Part shown: positions 52,272 through 61,054 of the stretch, piece by piece
Position numbering within the stretch: position 1 is the stretch's first letter
Layout: each line of letters starts with the position of its first letter
Assembly (NCBI GenBank): GCA_963703745.1
Contig: CAVPFL010000007.1
Span: forward strand, 372,001-436,000
Origin: AP-15 sp963703745
Lineage (GTDB): Bacteria > Pseudomonadota > Alphaproteobacteria > ATCC43930 > CGMCC-115725
Length of the DNA: 64,000 bases
Reading direction: 5' to 3'
Translations under genes and position numbers: made by a program
Notes under the pieces: model-generated
What the model was told of the DNA's origin: nothing
Seen by the model: the letters and a program-made list of their open reading frames with translations, nothing else
Databases searched by the model: none

Positions 52272-53732
52272 TCAAGTTAGCGCCGTGCGCAGTGCGGTAA
52301 TCGACGGCACGAAGAAGTAGGCGGCAGCGGTCAGGACCACGAACTGATCGGGCATGTCCAGCGTCGTGCGCCGGTTGCCGGCCGGGTAGTTCGGCGCCGG
52401 TTCGTCCATGACGCGCGGGCCGCCCCCGGGGGCCTGCCCGATGATCGGGTCGTAACCCGGTGTAACCGAAGGGCCGTTGTTGGGACGCACCTTGCCTCCG
52501 ACAAAGTCGGGGTTGTCCGCCTGCCGGCTCTGGATCCACTCGAATTGTCGCGGGATCGACGCCTGATAGCACACGAACATCAGCCCGCGCTCGTACGCTG
52601 TCCGGATTTCGCCCGGCATTACCTCGGGCCCGTACGGGATGGCGGCGCGGATGATGCGATGGGTCAGCATCTCCGCCTTCTGTCCGGGCACATCGTCCCG
52701 CGGGTTCACCTTGCGGATATGCGCCGCATAGGGGCAGGCGCGCTGAAACAGGTCGCCGGCGTAGCCAAAGTCATTGTTTCGTCTCGCGTCGCCCCCGAGC
52801 GACGGCCTGTCTTCGAGTGGTGCGAGTTCCAATGGCGCGCCGCTGCGCCAACGTCCGACCATCCGCGCCGCCAGGAGTTCCGAGTAGATCCCGAGCCGGG
52901 CGGCTTGCGCGGCGACGAAAGCGCGGAACTCGGGTACGCGCTGCTCGAGGCGTCGGAACACCATGTAGGAGCCGTTCTTCGCCCACGGCGCCGGCAACGG
53001 CGCGATCGGCCCGGGTTTGACCGGGTCGCGCGGGTCCTGGCCGGGGTAGCCGAGCACGAACTCGCCCGGCCACAGCAAATCCTGACCCGGAAGCCCCTGC
53101 TCAGGCGCGGAGCTCGGCCGCGACACCGGCGTCAGGCCGCGGATACCCGGTTGCGAGATGCCGTCCAGAAAGCCGAAGTGCTCGTGTCCCCTCTCTCGGC
53201 CCGGCCGCACCATGCCGATTTCCGAGTGCATGGTTTTGATCGCGCTGCCGAGTTGTCCGCGCAGTGCATTGACGTGGGAGGTCACAAAAGATTTGTTTGG
53301 CCCGGCGATCAGGAACACGCCATCGACGCGATCTGACCTGAAACCCGACACCCATCGCGAAGGCGGCGGATCGTTGAGCGCCGCGATCGTCTCCGGATCA
53401 TCGGCGCCGCGTTCGAAGGAGGGGTCCATTCGCGGCCGGTTTGGACCGAGCAGACGCGTTAGCCCGTCCTTGGTGAAGCCGAGGTTCATCCCCAACCACG
53501 GCATATGGCCGCTACCGCCGCGGCGGCGCCGTGCCGCGACCATGCGCTCACGCTCCTGCACCGTCCCGCCGCGCGTCAGGAGGCCGACGACATATTCACG
53601 CGCCACGGCTTTGAAACGGGCGGCGTCGGCGATCTTGAAGAACAGGAACAGCTGGGCATTCTTTTGCATGCCGATCAGCAGATCCCCCTGAATCTCGTTG
53701 AGATCCAGCCGGGGCACCATCTGTTGCACCAC
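52272..53732 (-). CDS. DyP-type peroxidase-like protein
   Basis: 486 residues from a GTG at 53732 behind GAGAGGGG. The distal heme motif is GFLDGISQPGIRG (GxxDG with the catalytic Asp) near 195-207; the proximal His is probably in CPYAAHIRKVNPRDD near 338, and the C-terminal region has QASIPRQFEWIQSRQADN. Dye-decolorising peroxidases reduce peroxide with varied electron donors; this is the longer D-type form without a twin-arginine signal. Stand-alone, without an encapsulin gene nearby. Confidence 0.9.
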   Translation of the reverse strand: MVQQMVPRLDLNEIQGDLLIGMQKNAQLFLFFKIADAARFKAVAREYVVGLLTRGGTVQERERMVAARRRRGGSGHMPWLGMNLGFTKDGLTRLLGPNRPRMDPSFERGADDPETIAALNDPPPSRWVSGFRSDRVDGVFLIAGPNKSFVTSHVNALRGQLGSAIKTMHSEIGMVRPGRERGHEHFGFLDGISQPGIRGLTPVSRPSSAPEQGLPGQDLLWPGEFVLGYPGQDPRDPVKPGPIAPLPAPWAKNGSYMVFRRLEQRVPEFRAFVAAQAARLGIYSELLAARMVGRWRSGAPLELAPLEDRPSLGGDARRNNDFGYAGDLFQRACPYAAHIRKVNPRDDVPGQKAEMLTHRIIRAAIPYGPEVMPGEIRTAYERGLMFVCYQASIPRQFEWIQSRQADNPDFVGGKVRPNNGPSVTPGYDPIIGQAPGGGPRVMDEPAPNYPAGNRRTTLDMPDQFVVLTAAAYFFVPSITALRTALT

Positions 53733-53853
53733 GTTGCCCCTCTCGCTGCTCTAAGGGTGCTACTACTCGTTTGACGGCGGTGGCGCCTTAGGATGATGTT
53801 TCGATCGCCGGGTCAGTTCATCGGCTGTACCGCAGCTGGGCCCGGGCGACCGC

Positions 53854-54186
53854 CTACCCTCCCATGCCGCCTTCAAAACCGATCAGCACGTAGTCTTCGA
53901 GCCAGTACAGGGTCGTCCCTGAACTCTTGTCAGAAACTGGGAACCTGTATTTGATGCGGTAAGCCATACCGACCTTTTGCGGCTCCCCTTTAAAGGTCCA
54001 CTCTTGCCGGTAGGGGCCGTCCAGTTCTACTTCTACCTGGCTGATATCTGGGGGTGATTCCCCCTTGGCGGGGGCATCAAGATAGATATCCATATCGCCT
54101 GCCTTTAAGTGGCTGTCAGGTATGTCGCGATTGGTATAGGGGTTCAGTTTGAGGATCAGATTACCCAGATCGTCGGCTTGTGACAC
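53854..54186 (-). CDS. Unrecognised 110-residue protein
   Basis: MSQADDLGNLILKLNPYTNRDIPDSHLKAGDMDIYLDAPAKG begins an acidic, soluble-looking protein that is predicted to be beta-rich (VEVELDGPYRQEWTFKG, AYRIKYRFPVSDKSSGTTLYWLEDYVLIGF) and ends in GGMGG. No signal peptide or span, no family recognised. Its codon use and AGAAAGGAGCAGC ribosome site look genuine. A perfect CRP-type palindrome lies 150 bases upstream. It follows the DyP gene's promoter side on the same strand. Confidence 0.65.
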   Translation of the reverse strand: MSQADDLGNLILKLNPYTNRDIPDSHLKAGDMDIYLDAPAKGESPPDISQVEVELDGPYRQEWTFKGEPQKVGMAYRIKYRFPVSDKSSGTTLYWLEDYVLIGFEGGMGG

Positions 54187-54335
54187 GGCGCTGCTCCTTT
54201 CTAGGTTGGGGCGTCGATTTCATACTCATTGTCGGCCTACTGCCGCGCTCGGTCCTCCGGTATTGAGTATGGCCAGCAGTGAGATGTAACGTGTTCGATC
54301 CGCTAACAACCTTAGGGTCAAGCCGTTATCGGTAG

Positions 54336-54351
54336 TGTGAACTAGTTCACA
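54336..54351. promoter_or_regulatory. Perfect CRP/FNR-type palindrome
   Basis: TGTGAACTAGTTCACA is a fully symmetric 16-base palindrome that fits TGTGA-N6-TCACA. It lies 150 bases upstream of the 110-residue gene and about 100 bases beyond the cyclase gene's stop. With the site at 20913 it suggests a CRP-type regulator in this genome. Confidence 0.5.
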
Positions 54352-54453
54352 TTGGCGACAATTTTCGAACCGCGAACTCACACCATAAGATCATAGGGTG
54401 CCCACCTTGCTGAGCCGCAATCAGAGGCCGCCGCTTCACAAGACGCCCGCCGA

Positions 54454-57400
54454 TCAGATTGGAGATCCTCGATCGAGCGCTGCCAGGGCCTCCTCCACCC
54501 GGGCGGGTTCGTCAAGGGTCCCGAGCCCCTTGAAAACAGCTGCCGCCTTCTCGAGCAATTCTCGTGCTTCGGAGGGATTGCTCTGAGACAATTTTGAACG
54601 CGTAACCAGGGTCTTTGCGAGGTCGTTTCGAGCGCCAACGGCTTCAAAAATTTGTTGCGCTTCAGTGACATGCCGCATGGCGACCGCGGGTGACTCGATG
54701 GCGTGACATTCGGCTAGCAACCGATGCGCCAATCCTTCCACGTACCGATACCCTTGTTCCCGACTCGTGGTAAGCACGTCGTCGATCAGCGCCCGCGCGG
54801 TCCCGAACTCGCCCCGAAACAGGTAGCCCTCGGCGAGCCGAAGGGCCGGGGTCACTCGGACGTGGTGCAGGCGGGAGCGCTCGAACCAAGTGACTGCTTC
54901 CGTCAGCTCGGCGATGCCGGCATCGAGCCGGCCGGCCCTAATCTGGCCGTATCCATGGAACACTTTGGCAAAGGCGACGTCGAACGGGAGAGGGTTAAGC
55001 GCAAGGGCTTCCTCGCAACAGCGCAGCCCGCGTTCGATGTCGCCTTGATGGATATGGGCGGACCCGGTGCGATACAGGCCCACCACTTTGAGGCGCCGAT
55101 CGTCGAGCGTGGTGGCGTGTACCAGCACTCTGCGGCAATAGGCGAGGCTGGTCTCCCACTCACCCAAATAAATAGCCGCCTGCGCCGTGTTCCAAAGCGT
55201 GCGGCTCGCCCACCACAAATCTCCCTGCGCCTCGAGGATCGCCACGGCGCGATCGCCCGCTGCAATCGCCGCGCGCAGCTCGCCGCCGAACACATAGGCC
55301 TGCACCGCGCAGGAATAAATGAAGCCTTCGAGGTCGTCGCACCCGGCCGCCGCAGCGATCGCCGCGGCCTCGCGACAGTGCTCGATCGCCGGGCCTGCGG
55401 GGCCCCCCGTCAAGCCTAGCAGATACCCGGTCCAGCAGTGCCAGATAGCTCGGCGGCGCGGGTCGTCAGCCGCCTCGACGATGCTCCGTATGTTCTCGAG
55501 CGCCGTTAGGTGTTCCGCCTGTAGCCCGAGGGCAAATTTGGCCTCTACCTGTTTGATCACAGCGTCTATGCGGCGGAGCCGGTTCGCTTCGGTGTCGGGC
55601 AGCAGGTCAAGGCGGTGCAGCGCGTCGTTGAAATAGGTTAGCGCCTCGTTGTTGGCCCAACGGCGCTGCGATTTTTCGGCTGCCAGGATCGCGTAATCGA
55701 TCGACTTGTCCGCCTCGTTGCTGCGGCCGAAGTGCAGCGCCAGCAGTTCTGCGACTTCGTCGGTGCGGTTCTGATGGAGTTCTTCGAGGGCATGCCCGAC
55801 GGCGCCGTGATACGCGCGGCGATGCCGCTCGAGCAGGCTGCCATAGGCGGTTTCCTGGGTCAGCGCGTGGCGAAAGACAAAAATGGTCCCATCGGTCTCA
55901 GCGCGCTCGTAGAGGAATTCGAGACCGCACAGCTCGCGCAGCTGACCTTCGAGAGACCCCGAGCTCATCAGCACCACGCTCAACAGGCGCAGCGAGAATT
56001 CCCGGCCGATCACCGCGGCGGTCTGGAGAAGCCGTTTGCTTTCGTCCGGCAAGCGGTCGATCCGCGCCATCACGACGTCGTGGATCGTGTCCGGCACCAT
56101 CAGGTCCGTGCGAAGGTCTCTTGCCTCACCGGCGTGCAATGCCAATTGCTCCAGAAAAAGCGGGTTGCCATCCGCCTTGGCGACGATTTCTTGAGTGACG
56201 AGATCGATGAGATGCTCCGCCCGGAGCACTGATCGAACCATTTGAATACTGTGGTCTCGGGACAACGGTTGCAGTGGGGTCTGTCCCGCGTAGGGCTTAT
56301 CTATCCAAGGAGGGCGATAACCCGGCCGATAGGTCCCGAGTAAAAGCACCCGGACGTCACGAACATTTTCCGCGAGGAAGCCCAGGAATTCTTCCGATAT
56401 TCTGTCCACCCAATGGAGGTCCTCGAGCACCAGGATCAGGGGACGCTGCTGACTGCCCTTTACAGCGAGTTGCCGGAAGGTTTCGAAAGCCTTGCTTTTG
56501 ACCGCTTCAGGATTTGACAGTACCGGCGAGGCGGTTACGTCCTTGATTCCCAGCAGATGGAAAAGAACCAGCCCATCCTCGTCCGGATCCATCCCAACCT
56601 CGCGAAGGGCCGCGCAGACCCTCTCGGCGACGATATCGGAGGTGTCGGTCTCGAGAATCCCACAATTGCTGCGCAAGAGGTCGAGGATCAGCAAGTATGG
56701 GATCGCGGTGCCATAGGACAGGCACCGTCCTTCGACCCAGGTCACCCGCCCGTCGGTGACCTGACGGCGGAATTCGCTAAGCACCCGAGACTTGCCGATG
56801 CCCGGCTCGCCGACGAGGCCAACGGCTTGGCCGTGCCCGTTTTCGACTTGCCGAAGGAAATTATTCAAGATCGCGAGCTCATTCTCACGATTAACAAAAG
56901 CCGCCATGCGAGCGGGTGTCGACTCGCGCAGCCCGGAGCGGCGATGGGAGACGCCGAGCAAACGATAAGCCGAAATCGGCTCTGGCTTGCCTTTGAGGAT
57001 GAGCGGTCCGACCGGCTCGACACGCGCATAGCCTTCTGCCAATCGGTGAGTTGTCTCGCTGACGAGGATCGTTCCCGGCTCGGCCGTTTGCTCGAGTCTC
57101 GCGGCGACATTGGCCGTATCGCCGATCACCGTATATTCCATCGGTAACTTTTCGGTGATCGGACCAAAGACGACGGGACCCGTGTGGATGCCGATTCGAA
57201 CAGCCAGCTCAGCGCGGTCGGGATCGGCCGCCTCACCACCCTCGCTGAGCGTCCGCTGGATGGCGAGGGCGGCCAAGAGGGCGCGCCGCACATGGTCCTC
57301 GTGAGTGAGCGGCGCTCCGAACAGGGCCATGAACCCGTCGCCGGTGAATTGCGGCGCCGTACCCCCGTAGCGATGCACCTCGGCGAGACTCGCCTCGAGA

Positions 57401-57735
57401 AATGCGCTGACGAGATCGCGCATTCCTTCGGGTCCCAGTCGTTCGGTCAGCGGTGTCGAGTTGACGATGTCGCAGAATAGCACTGTGACTTGCTTCATCT
57501 CGCCGGGGAGAGTGCTGACGGTCCCGGAGATCTGGGGCTTTGGGGTATCAGCCGTCGGCGCGGCCGAGTCCTGCAGGCTGGTTGGGTCGAGAGGCGCGCC
57601 GCACTGCCCGCAGAATTTGTAGTCGGGCGGGTTGCCGGCGCCACATGACGGGCAAGTGGAAACCATTGGCGCGCCGCAGTGCCCGCAGAAGTTCATACCT
57701 GCCGGGCAGTCTGCGCCGCATCGAGAGCACCTCAT
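54454..57735 (-). CDS. Zinc-ribbon / class III cyclase / NTPase / TPR signalling protein
   Basis: 1093 residues. Two Cys4 zinc ribbons (CSRCGADCPAGMNFCGHCG, CPSCGAGNPPDYKFCGQCG) fill 1-50. A nucleotide-cyclase domain spans about 80-255 with metal Asp89 (LFCDIVNST), Asp133 (FTGDGFMALFG) and GDTANVAARL; the base-reading Lys is Gln129 and the paired Asp is Thr. An ATPase follows with P-loop GEPGIGKSR near 305 and LILVLEDLHWVD. From about 650 there are TPR-like repeats to the end. The layout is that of large cyclase/STAND regulators. Actual cAMP or cGMP output is uncertain. A paralogue of its TPR end is at 63145. Confidence 0.9.
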   Translation of the reverse strand: MRCSRCGADCPAGMNFCGHCGAPMVSTCPSCGAGNPPDYKFCGQCGAPLDPTSLQDSAAPTADTPKPQISGTVSTLPGEMKQVTVLFCDIVNSTPLTERLGPEGMRDLVSAFLEASLAEVHRYGGTAPQFTGDGFMALFGAPLTHEDHVRRALLAALAIQRTLSEGGEAADPDRAELAVRIGIHTGPVVFGPITEKLPMEYTVIGDTANVAARLEQTAEPGTILVSETTHRLAEGYARVEPVGPLILKGKPEPISAYRLLGVSHRRSGLRESTPARMAAFVNRENELAILNNFLRQVENGHGQAVGLVGEPGIGKSRVLSEFRRQVTDGRVTWVEGRCLSYGTAIPYLLILDLLRSNCGILETDTSDIVAERVCAALREVGMDPDEDGLVLFHLLGIKDVTASPVLSNPEAVKSKAFETFRQLAVKGSQQRPLILVLEDLHWVDRISEEFLGFLAENVRDVRVLLLGTYRPGYRPPWIDKPYAGQTPLQPLSRDHSIQMVRSVLRAEHLIDLVTQEIVAKADGNPLFLEQLALHAGEARDLRTDLMVPDTIHDVVMARIDRLPDESKRLLQTAAVIGREFSLRLLSVVLMSSGSLEGQLRELCGLEFLYERAETDGTIFVFRHALTQETAYGSLLERHRRAYHGAVGHALEELHQNRTDEVAELLALHFGRSNEADKSIDYAILAAEKSQRRWANNEALTYFNDALHRLDLLPDTEANRLRRIDAVIKQVEAKFALGLQAEHLTALENIRSIVEAADDPRRRAIWHCWTGYLLGLTGGPAGPAIEHCREAAAIAAAAGCDDLEGFIYSCAVQAYVFGGELRAAIAAGDRAVAILEAQGDLWWASRTLWNTAQAAIYLGEWETSLAYCRRVLVHATTLDDRRLKVVGLYRTGSAHIHQGDIERGLRCCEEALALNPLPFDVAFAKVFHGYGQIRAGRLDAGIAELTEAVTWFERSRLHHVRVTPALRLAEGYLFRGEFGTARALIDDVLTTSREQGYRYVEGLAHRLLAECHAIESPAVAMRHVTEAQQIFEAVGARNDLAKTLVTRSKLSQSNPSEARELLEKAAAVFKGLGTLDEPARVEEALAALDRGSPI

Positions 57736-57769
57736 ACCGGGCTATCCCGACATCGTCATTCCGGCCGTA

Positions 57770-57945
57770 GAACGCTCCCTCGCCCCGCTTGCGGGGAGAG
57801 GGTCGGGGTGAGGGGCCTCCTGGAGCTTGCATAGAAGACCGTCGCCTGGAACGGGCACTTGCCCCTCACTCGGCTTTCCAGGTGCTAGCGTGCGGATGCC
57901 GACCTCTCCCCACAAGCGGGGCGAGGTAACCGGGCGCACAACCGA
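57770..57945. repeat. REP-type palindrome region, related to that at 7587-7660
   Basis: GCCCCGCTTGCGGGGAGAGGGTCGGGGTGAGGGGC and CTCTCCCCACAAGCGGGGCGAGGTAAC form inverted arms; the last part is near-identical to the unit upstream of tadB. No gene is seen in the 282 bases between the cyclase and MetE-like genes. Confidence 0.65.
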
Positions 57946-58017
57946 TTGTTTCACACGCTCCTTTCGCGGGATTGACCAAAAAATTATTGATATTCCGAGC
58001 TTCACTGTCGGTCAGTC

Positions 58018-59193
58018 CTAAGCGCCACCCCACAATTCTCTGGTCGCAATCCGCGCCCCTTCGGCGAGCGCCGCCAATTTGGTCCAGACGACACTCGGAT
58101 GAACTTCGCAAGAGGTGGAGAAGCTGGCAAAGCCGCAATCGGCGCCGGCGATCACATTCTCGCGCCCGGCGACAGCGGCGAAACGGCCGATCCGCTGGGC
58201 AATGGCCTCCGGATGCTCGACTAGATTGGAGGCATGGGTGATGATGCCCGGGATCAGGAGCTTTCCTTCCGACAATTTGACATTCTCCCAGACGCGCCAT
58301 TCGTGCTCGTGGCGTGGGTTGCCGGCTTCGAACGAATAGGCGCCGGCCCGTACGCCGAGCATGATGTCGACGATGTGCTTCAATTCCATATCGTGGACGC
58401 GCGGGCCCATATTGATGCTGTAGCAAGTGTGGTAACGAATGCGCTCCGCCGGAATGCCGCGCAACGCGTGGTTCAGCACCTCGACCGAGGCGCTCGCCCA
58501 CTTGCGGCATTGGGCGAGGTCGATCTCCGGGTGCATCGCCCAATGGCTCGCCAGCTGCGGATCGTCAATCTGTAGGATCAGTCCGGCATCGACGATCACC
58601 TGATATTCGTCGTGCAATGCGTCAGCGAGGGCGATTCGGAATTCCTCGTCGGTTCGGTAGTATTCGTTGCTGTTCCAATTGGCGAGGTTGGTCGGGGAGA
58701 CCGCCGGCATGAAGGCTTCCTCGCAAGAAACCTCGGCGAGTGCCGCTTTCAGATTGTTGATATCGCGCTGCAGTATTTCGCGGCCGCGATACGAGATCGG
58801 GCCGGTGCAGACCCACTGGGTCGGCGGCGCCCTTCCGGCGGCACCCGGCATTTGCGCGGCCCATTGGTAATATTCGGGAAACGCGAGGTGCTCGCGCGAG
58901 CCGCTCCAGCCGCTCCCGCCCGCGGCGCTCTTGCGCGGTTCGATGCCTGCAAGACGTTCGTTGACATAGGGGATGAACCCGAAGCGGCCCACCTCGCCAT
59001 CGGCGAGGATGTCGATGCCGCACTCGGCTTGCCGGTGCACGACCTCCGCGACGGCGCTCTTGACGCGGCTCGCATAAAGTTCCGCGTCGAACGGCTGGCC
59101 TTGCTCCTTCGCTAGGATCATCGCCAGCAAATCGGCCGGCCGCGGCAAGCTGCCGACATGGGTGGTCAGAATCCGCTGCGTGCTGTTCTTCAT
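58018..59193 (-). CDS. Core-MetE-type cobalamin-independent methyltransferase
   Basis: 391 residues, about half of full MetE; it corresponds to the C-terminal catalytic barrel alone. ILTTHVGSLPRPADLL opens it. Zinc-ligand motifs are YHTCYSINMGP (His-X-Cys) near 255, the Glu in AYSFEAGNPRHEHEW near 285, and ADCGFASF (Cys) near 355. The family makes methionine or moves methyl groups between thiols; short forms may use other methyl donors. Its neighbours do not settle the substrate. It is divergent from the exported protein-YcaO-TfuA operon. Confidence 0.85.
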   Translation of the reverse strand: MKNSTQRILTTHVGSLPRPADLLAMILAKEQGQPFDAELYASRVKSAVAEVVHRQAECGIDILADGEVGRFGFIPYVNERLAGIEPRKSAAGGSGWSGSREHLAFPEYYQWAAQMPGAAGRAPPTQWVCTGPISYRGREILQRDINNLKAALAEVSCEEAFMPAVSPTNLANWNSNEYYRTDEEFRIALADALHDEYQVIVDAGLILQIDDPQLASHWAMHPEIDLAQCRKWASASVEVLNHALRGIPAERIRYHTCYSINMGPRVHDMELKHIVDIMLGVRAGAYSFEAGNPRHEHEWRVWENVKLSEGKLLIPGIITHASNLVEHPEAIAQRIGRFAAVAGRENVIAGADCGFASFSTSCEVHPSVVWTKLAALAEGARIATRELWGGA

Positions 59194-59351
59194 GAGCGGC
59201 TCCCTCGTTGCAGCGAAAGCTTAGCCCTACCGGCGCTTGCGGTCGATGGCTCCGCGAGCACACGCAGAATCGGTAAAGTACCGCAAGAGCTTTTCGATTT
59301 GCGAGAGCCGCCGGCCCGGTATTAAGATTGTTTTGCGTTGGGGAGGATCTG

Positions 59352-59813
59352 ATGATCATACCGCGTCGCGTACACCGCTGGTTGCGCCTGCCGAGCCGAC
59401 TCGCCCTGATCCTGGGATTGGGCGCCTTATCGACGACCGGCGCGCCGGCCGACGCACAGCCCAACCAGACGGCATCCGGTGACGCACTGATCCGCAGCGA
59501 TGGAGGAAAGATCTACCTCTCGGAAGGCGGCCGCGAGACCGAGTTGCGGCTCAGCGCGACGCCGCAGCGCGACCGGCTGCTGAGGCTGCTTGAAGAGCAC
59601 GGGTCGGCCGGCGTCAAACTCGATCGCGACCCCCGCCTGATCATGTCCAGCGGCGGCGGTGCAGGATTTTATTGGTGGGGCCAAAAAAAATCGACGTCTG
59701 ATGGAGTGGCCCCGGCGGGGTCAGTCCCCTCGCCGCAGGCGACCGAGCCATCCAGTTCGACCAAGCAGTCGAGCCCGCGTGATCGCAGCCCAACGTCCGA
59801 CAAAAAGGAGTGA
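59352..59813 (+). CDS. Small exported protein leading the YcaO-TfuA operon
   Basis: 153 residues. The ATG at 59352 is set by GGGAGG 5 bases upstream. A basic signal peptide (1-36, PRRVHRWLRLPSRLALILGLGAL) is followed by GDALIRSDGGKIYLSEGGRETELRLSATPQRDRLLRLLEEHGSAGVKLDRDPRLIMSSGGGAGFYWWG; the tail is Ser/Pro/Lys-rich and probably disordered. No domain is recognised. Its stop overlaps the ycaO start (GTGA), so the two are likely co-translated. The GGGAGFYWWG segment (Gly105-Phe-Tyr) resembles the context of the thioglycine in methanogen McrA, which makes it a candidate substrate; a chance match is possible. Confidence 0.75.
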   Translation: MIIPRRVHRWLRLPSRLALILGLGALSTTGAPADAQPNQTASGDALIRSDGGKIYLSEGGRETELRLSATPQRDRLLRLLEEHGSAGVKLDRDPRLIMSSGGGAGFYWWGQKKSTSDGVAPAGSVPSPQATEPSSSTKQSSPRDRSPTSDKKE

Positions 59814-61054
59814 CGCCGGTCGGCTCGATCATTGCGTGCGCCGCTCTCGGGGCGGCTTTGCCGAAGGAGTTTCGGCGCGGCACTCACCGAATAGTGACGC
59901 CGTCACAAACGTTGGCCCGTTTTCGCGGTTTTGCGGCGGAAATGGGGATCACACGGCTCGGCAATATCACCGGTCTCGACCGCATCGGCATCCCTGTCGC
60001 CGTGGCAGTGCGCCCCAACTCCCGCTCGGTGTCGGTGTCGCAGGGCAAGGGGCTGGACCTGGCTCAGGCGATGACGTTGGCGCTGATGGAAGCCAGCGAA
60101 GGTTTCCATGCCGAGGAAATCGGGGAAGCGAGGCGCGCCTCCTACCGCGTGCTTGCCGCGAATTGCCATGTCGCCGACCCCGACATGCTGTGTAGTACCG
60201 GTCAGACCTTTGATCAGGACATTCCGATCCGTTGGCTGGAAGGGTTCGATTTGCTGCACCAAGAATCCTGCTGGGTGCCGGCGGAGATCGTCCACACCGA
60301 CTACACCCAGCCGCTCGACGGCTATTTTCTCGCCGGCTCTAACGGGCTGGCGTCCGGCAATCATCTTGTCGAGGCGCTCAGCTCGGCAATCTGCGAACTG
60401 ATCGAGCGCGACGCCGTCGCACTCTGGAGCGCCTCGGGCATTCGCGCGAGAGCACGGCGGTCTCTCGACATCGCCTCCGTGGACGACCCGGATTGCCGAG
60501 CGCTGTTGGCCAAATATGACGATGCCGGTATTGCCGTTCGCCTGTGGAATGTCACGACCGATATCGGCGTTGCTGCCTTCGTCTGTGACATCAGTGACCT
60601 GTCCGTGCGCGAGCCTCGGCGGCTGCGCCGTTTCCACGGCGCCGGATGCCATCCCGATCGGGCGATCGCGCTGGTTCGGGCCCTGACCGAGGCGGCGCAG
60701 ACCCGCCTGACCTACATCACCGGCATCCGCGACGATCTGTTGCCGGTGGAATACGAGGAGCCGCCAACCGCCGATATTGTAGACGCTCTACTCGACGCGC
60801 TGCGCCAGGAGAGCGAGCCTCATTTGTTTCACGCGGTTCCGAGCTTTGCCGCCGAGGATTTGGGCGAGGATTTGCGACAGGAATTGGAATGCCTGCGGTC
60901 GGCCGGAATCACCCGAGTCGTCGCCGTCGATCTGACCCGACCCGATTTCGGCATTCCCGTCGTCAGAGTCGTAATCCCCGTTCTCGAAGGCGACATCAAG
61001 CACCCGCACTACACACCTGGTGTGCGGGCGCGCCGGGCCGCTGCCCAATTATGA
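59810..61054 (+). CDS. YcaO-domain protein (TfuA-associated type)
   Basis: 414 residues from a GTG at 59810. The YcaO ATP/Mg motifs are present: ALMEASEGFHAEE (Glu94, Glu97), SSAICELIERDAVALW (Glu196, Glu199, Asp201) and ALTEAAQTRLTYI (Glu294, Gln297, Arg299). N-terminal PNSRSVSVSQGKGLDLAQA is typical of the TfuA-paired group. YcaO enzymes activate backbone amides by phosphorylation to make azolines or, with TfuA, thioamides. There is no Pro-rich C-terminus of the azoline-forming type. Overlaps both neighbours (GTGA, ATGA). No ocin-ThiF, dehydrogenase or RiPP export gene is near. Confidence 0.93.
   Translation: MTPVGSIIACAALGAALPKEFRRGTHRIVTPSQTLARFRGFAAEMGITRLGNITGLDRIGIPVAVAVRPNSRSVSVSQGKGLDLAQAMTLALMEASEGFHAEEIGEARRASYRVLAANCHVADPDMLCSTGQTFDQDIPIRWLEGFDLLHQESCWVPAEIVHTDYTQPLDGYFLAGSNGLASGNHLVEALSSAICELIERDAVALWSASGIRARARRSLDIASVDDPDCRALLAKYDDAGIAVRLWNVTTDIGVAAFVCDISDLSVREPRRLRRFHGAGCHPDRAIALVRALTEAAQTRLTYITGIRDDLLPVEYEEPPTADIVDALLDALRQESEPHLFHAVPSFAAEDLGEDLRQELECLRSAGITRVVAVDLTRPDFGIPVVRVVIPVLEGDIKHPHYTPGVRARRAAAQL

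Noticed and set aside
59682..59690. Run of eight A in the exported-protein gene as a programmed frameshift site
   Set aside because: No downstream pseudoknot or long alternative frame is seen; the zero frame continues normally to the GTGA overlap.
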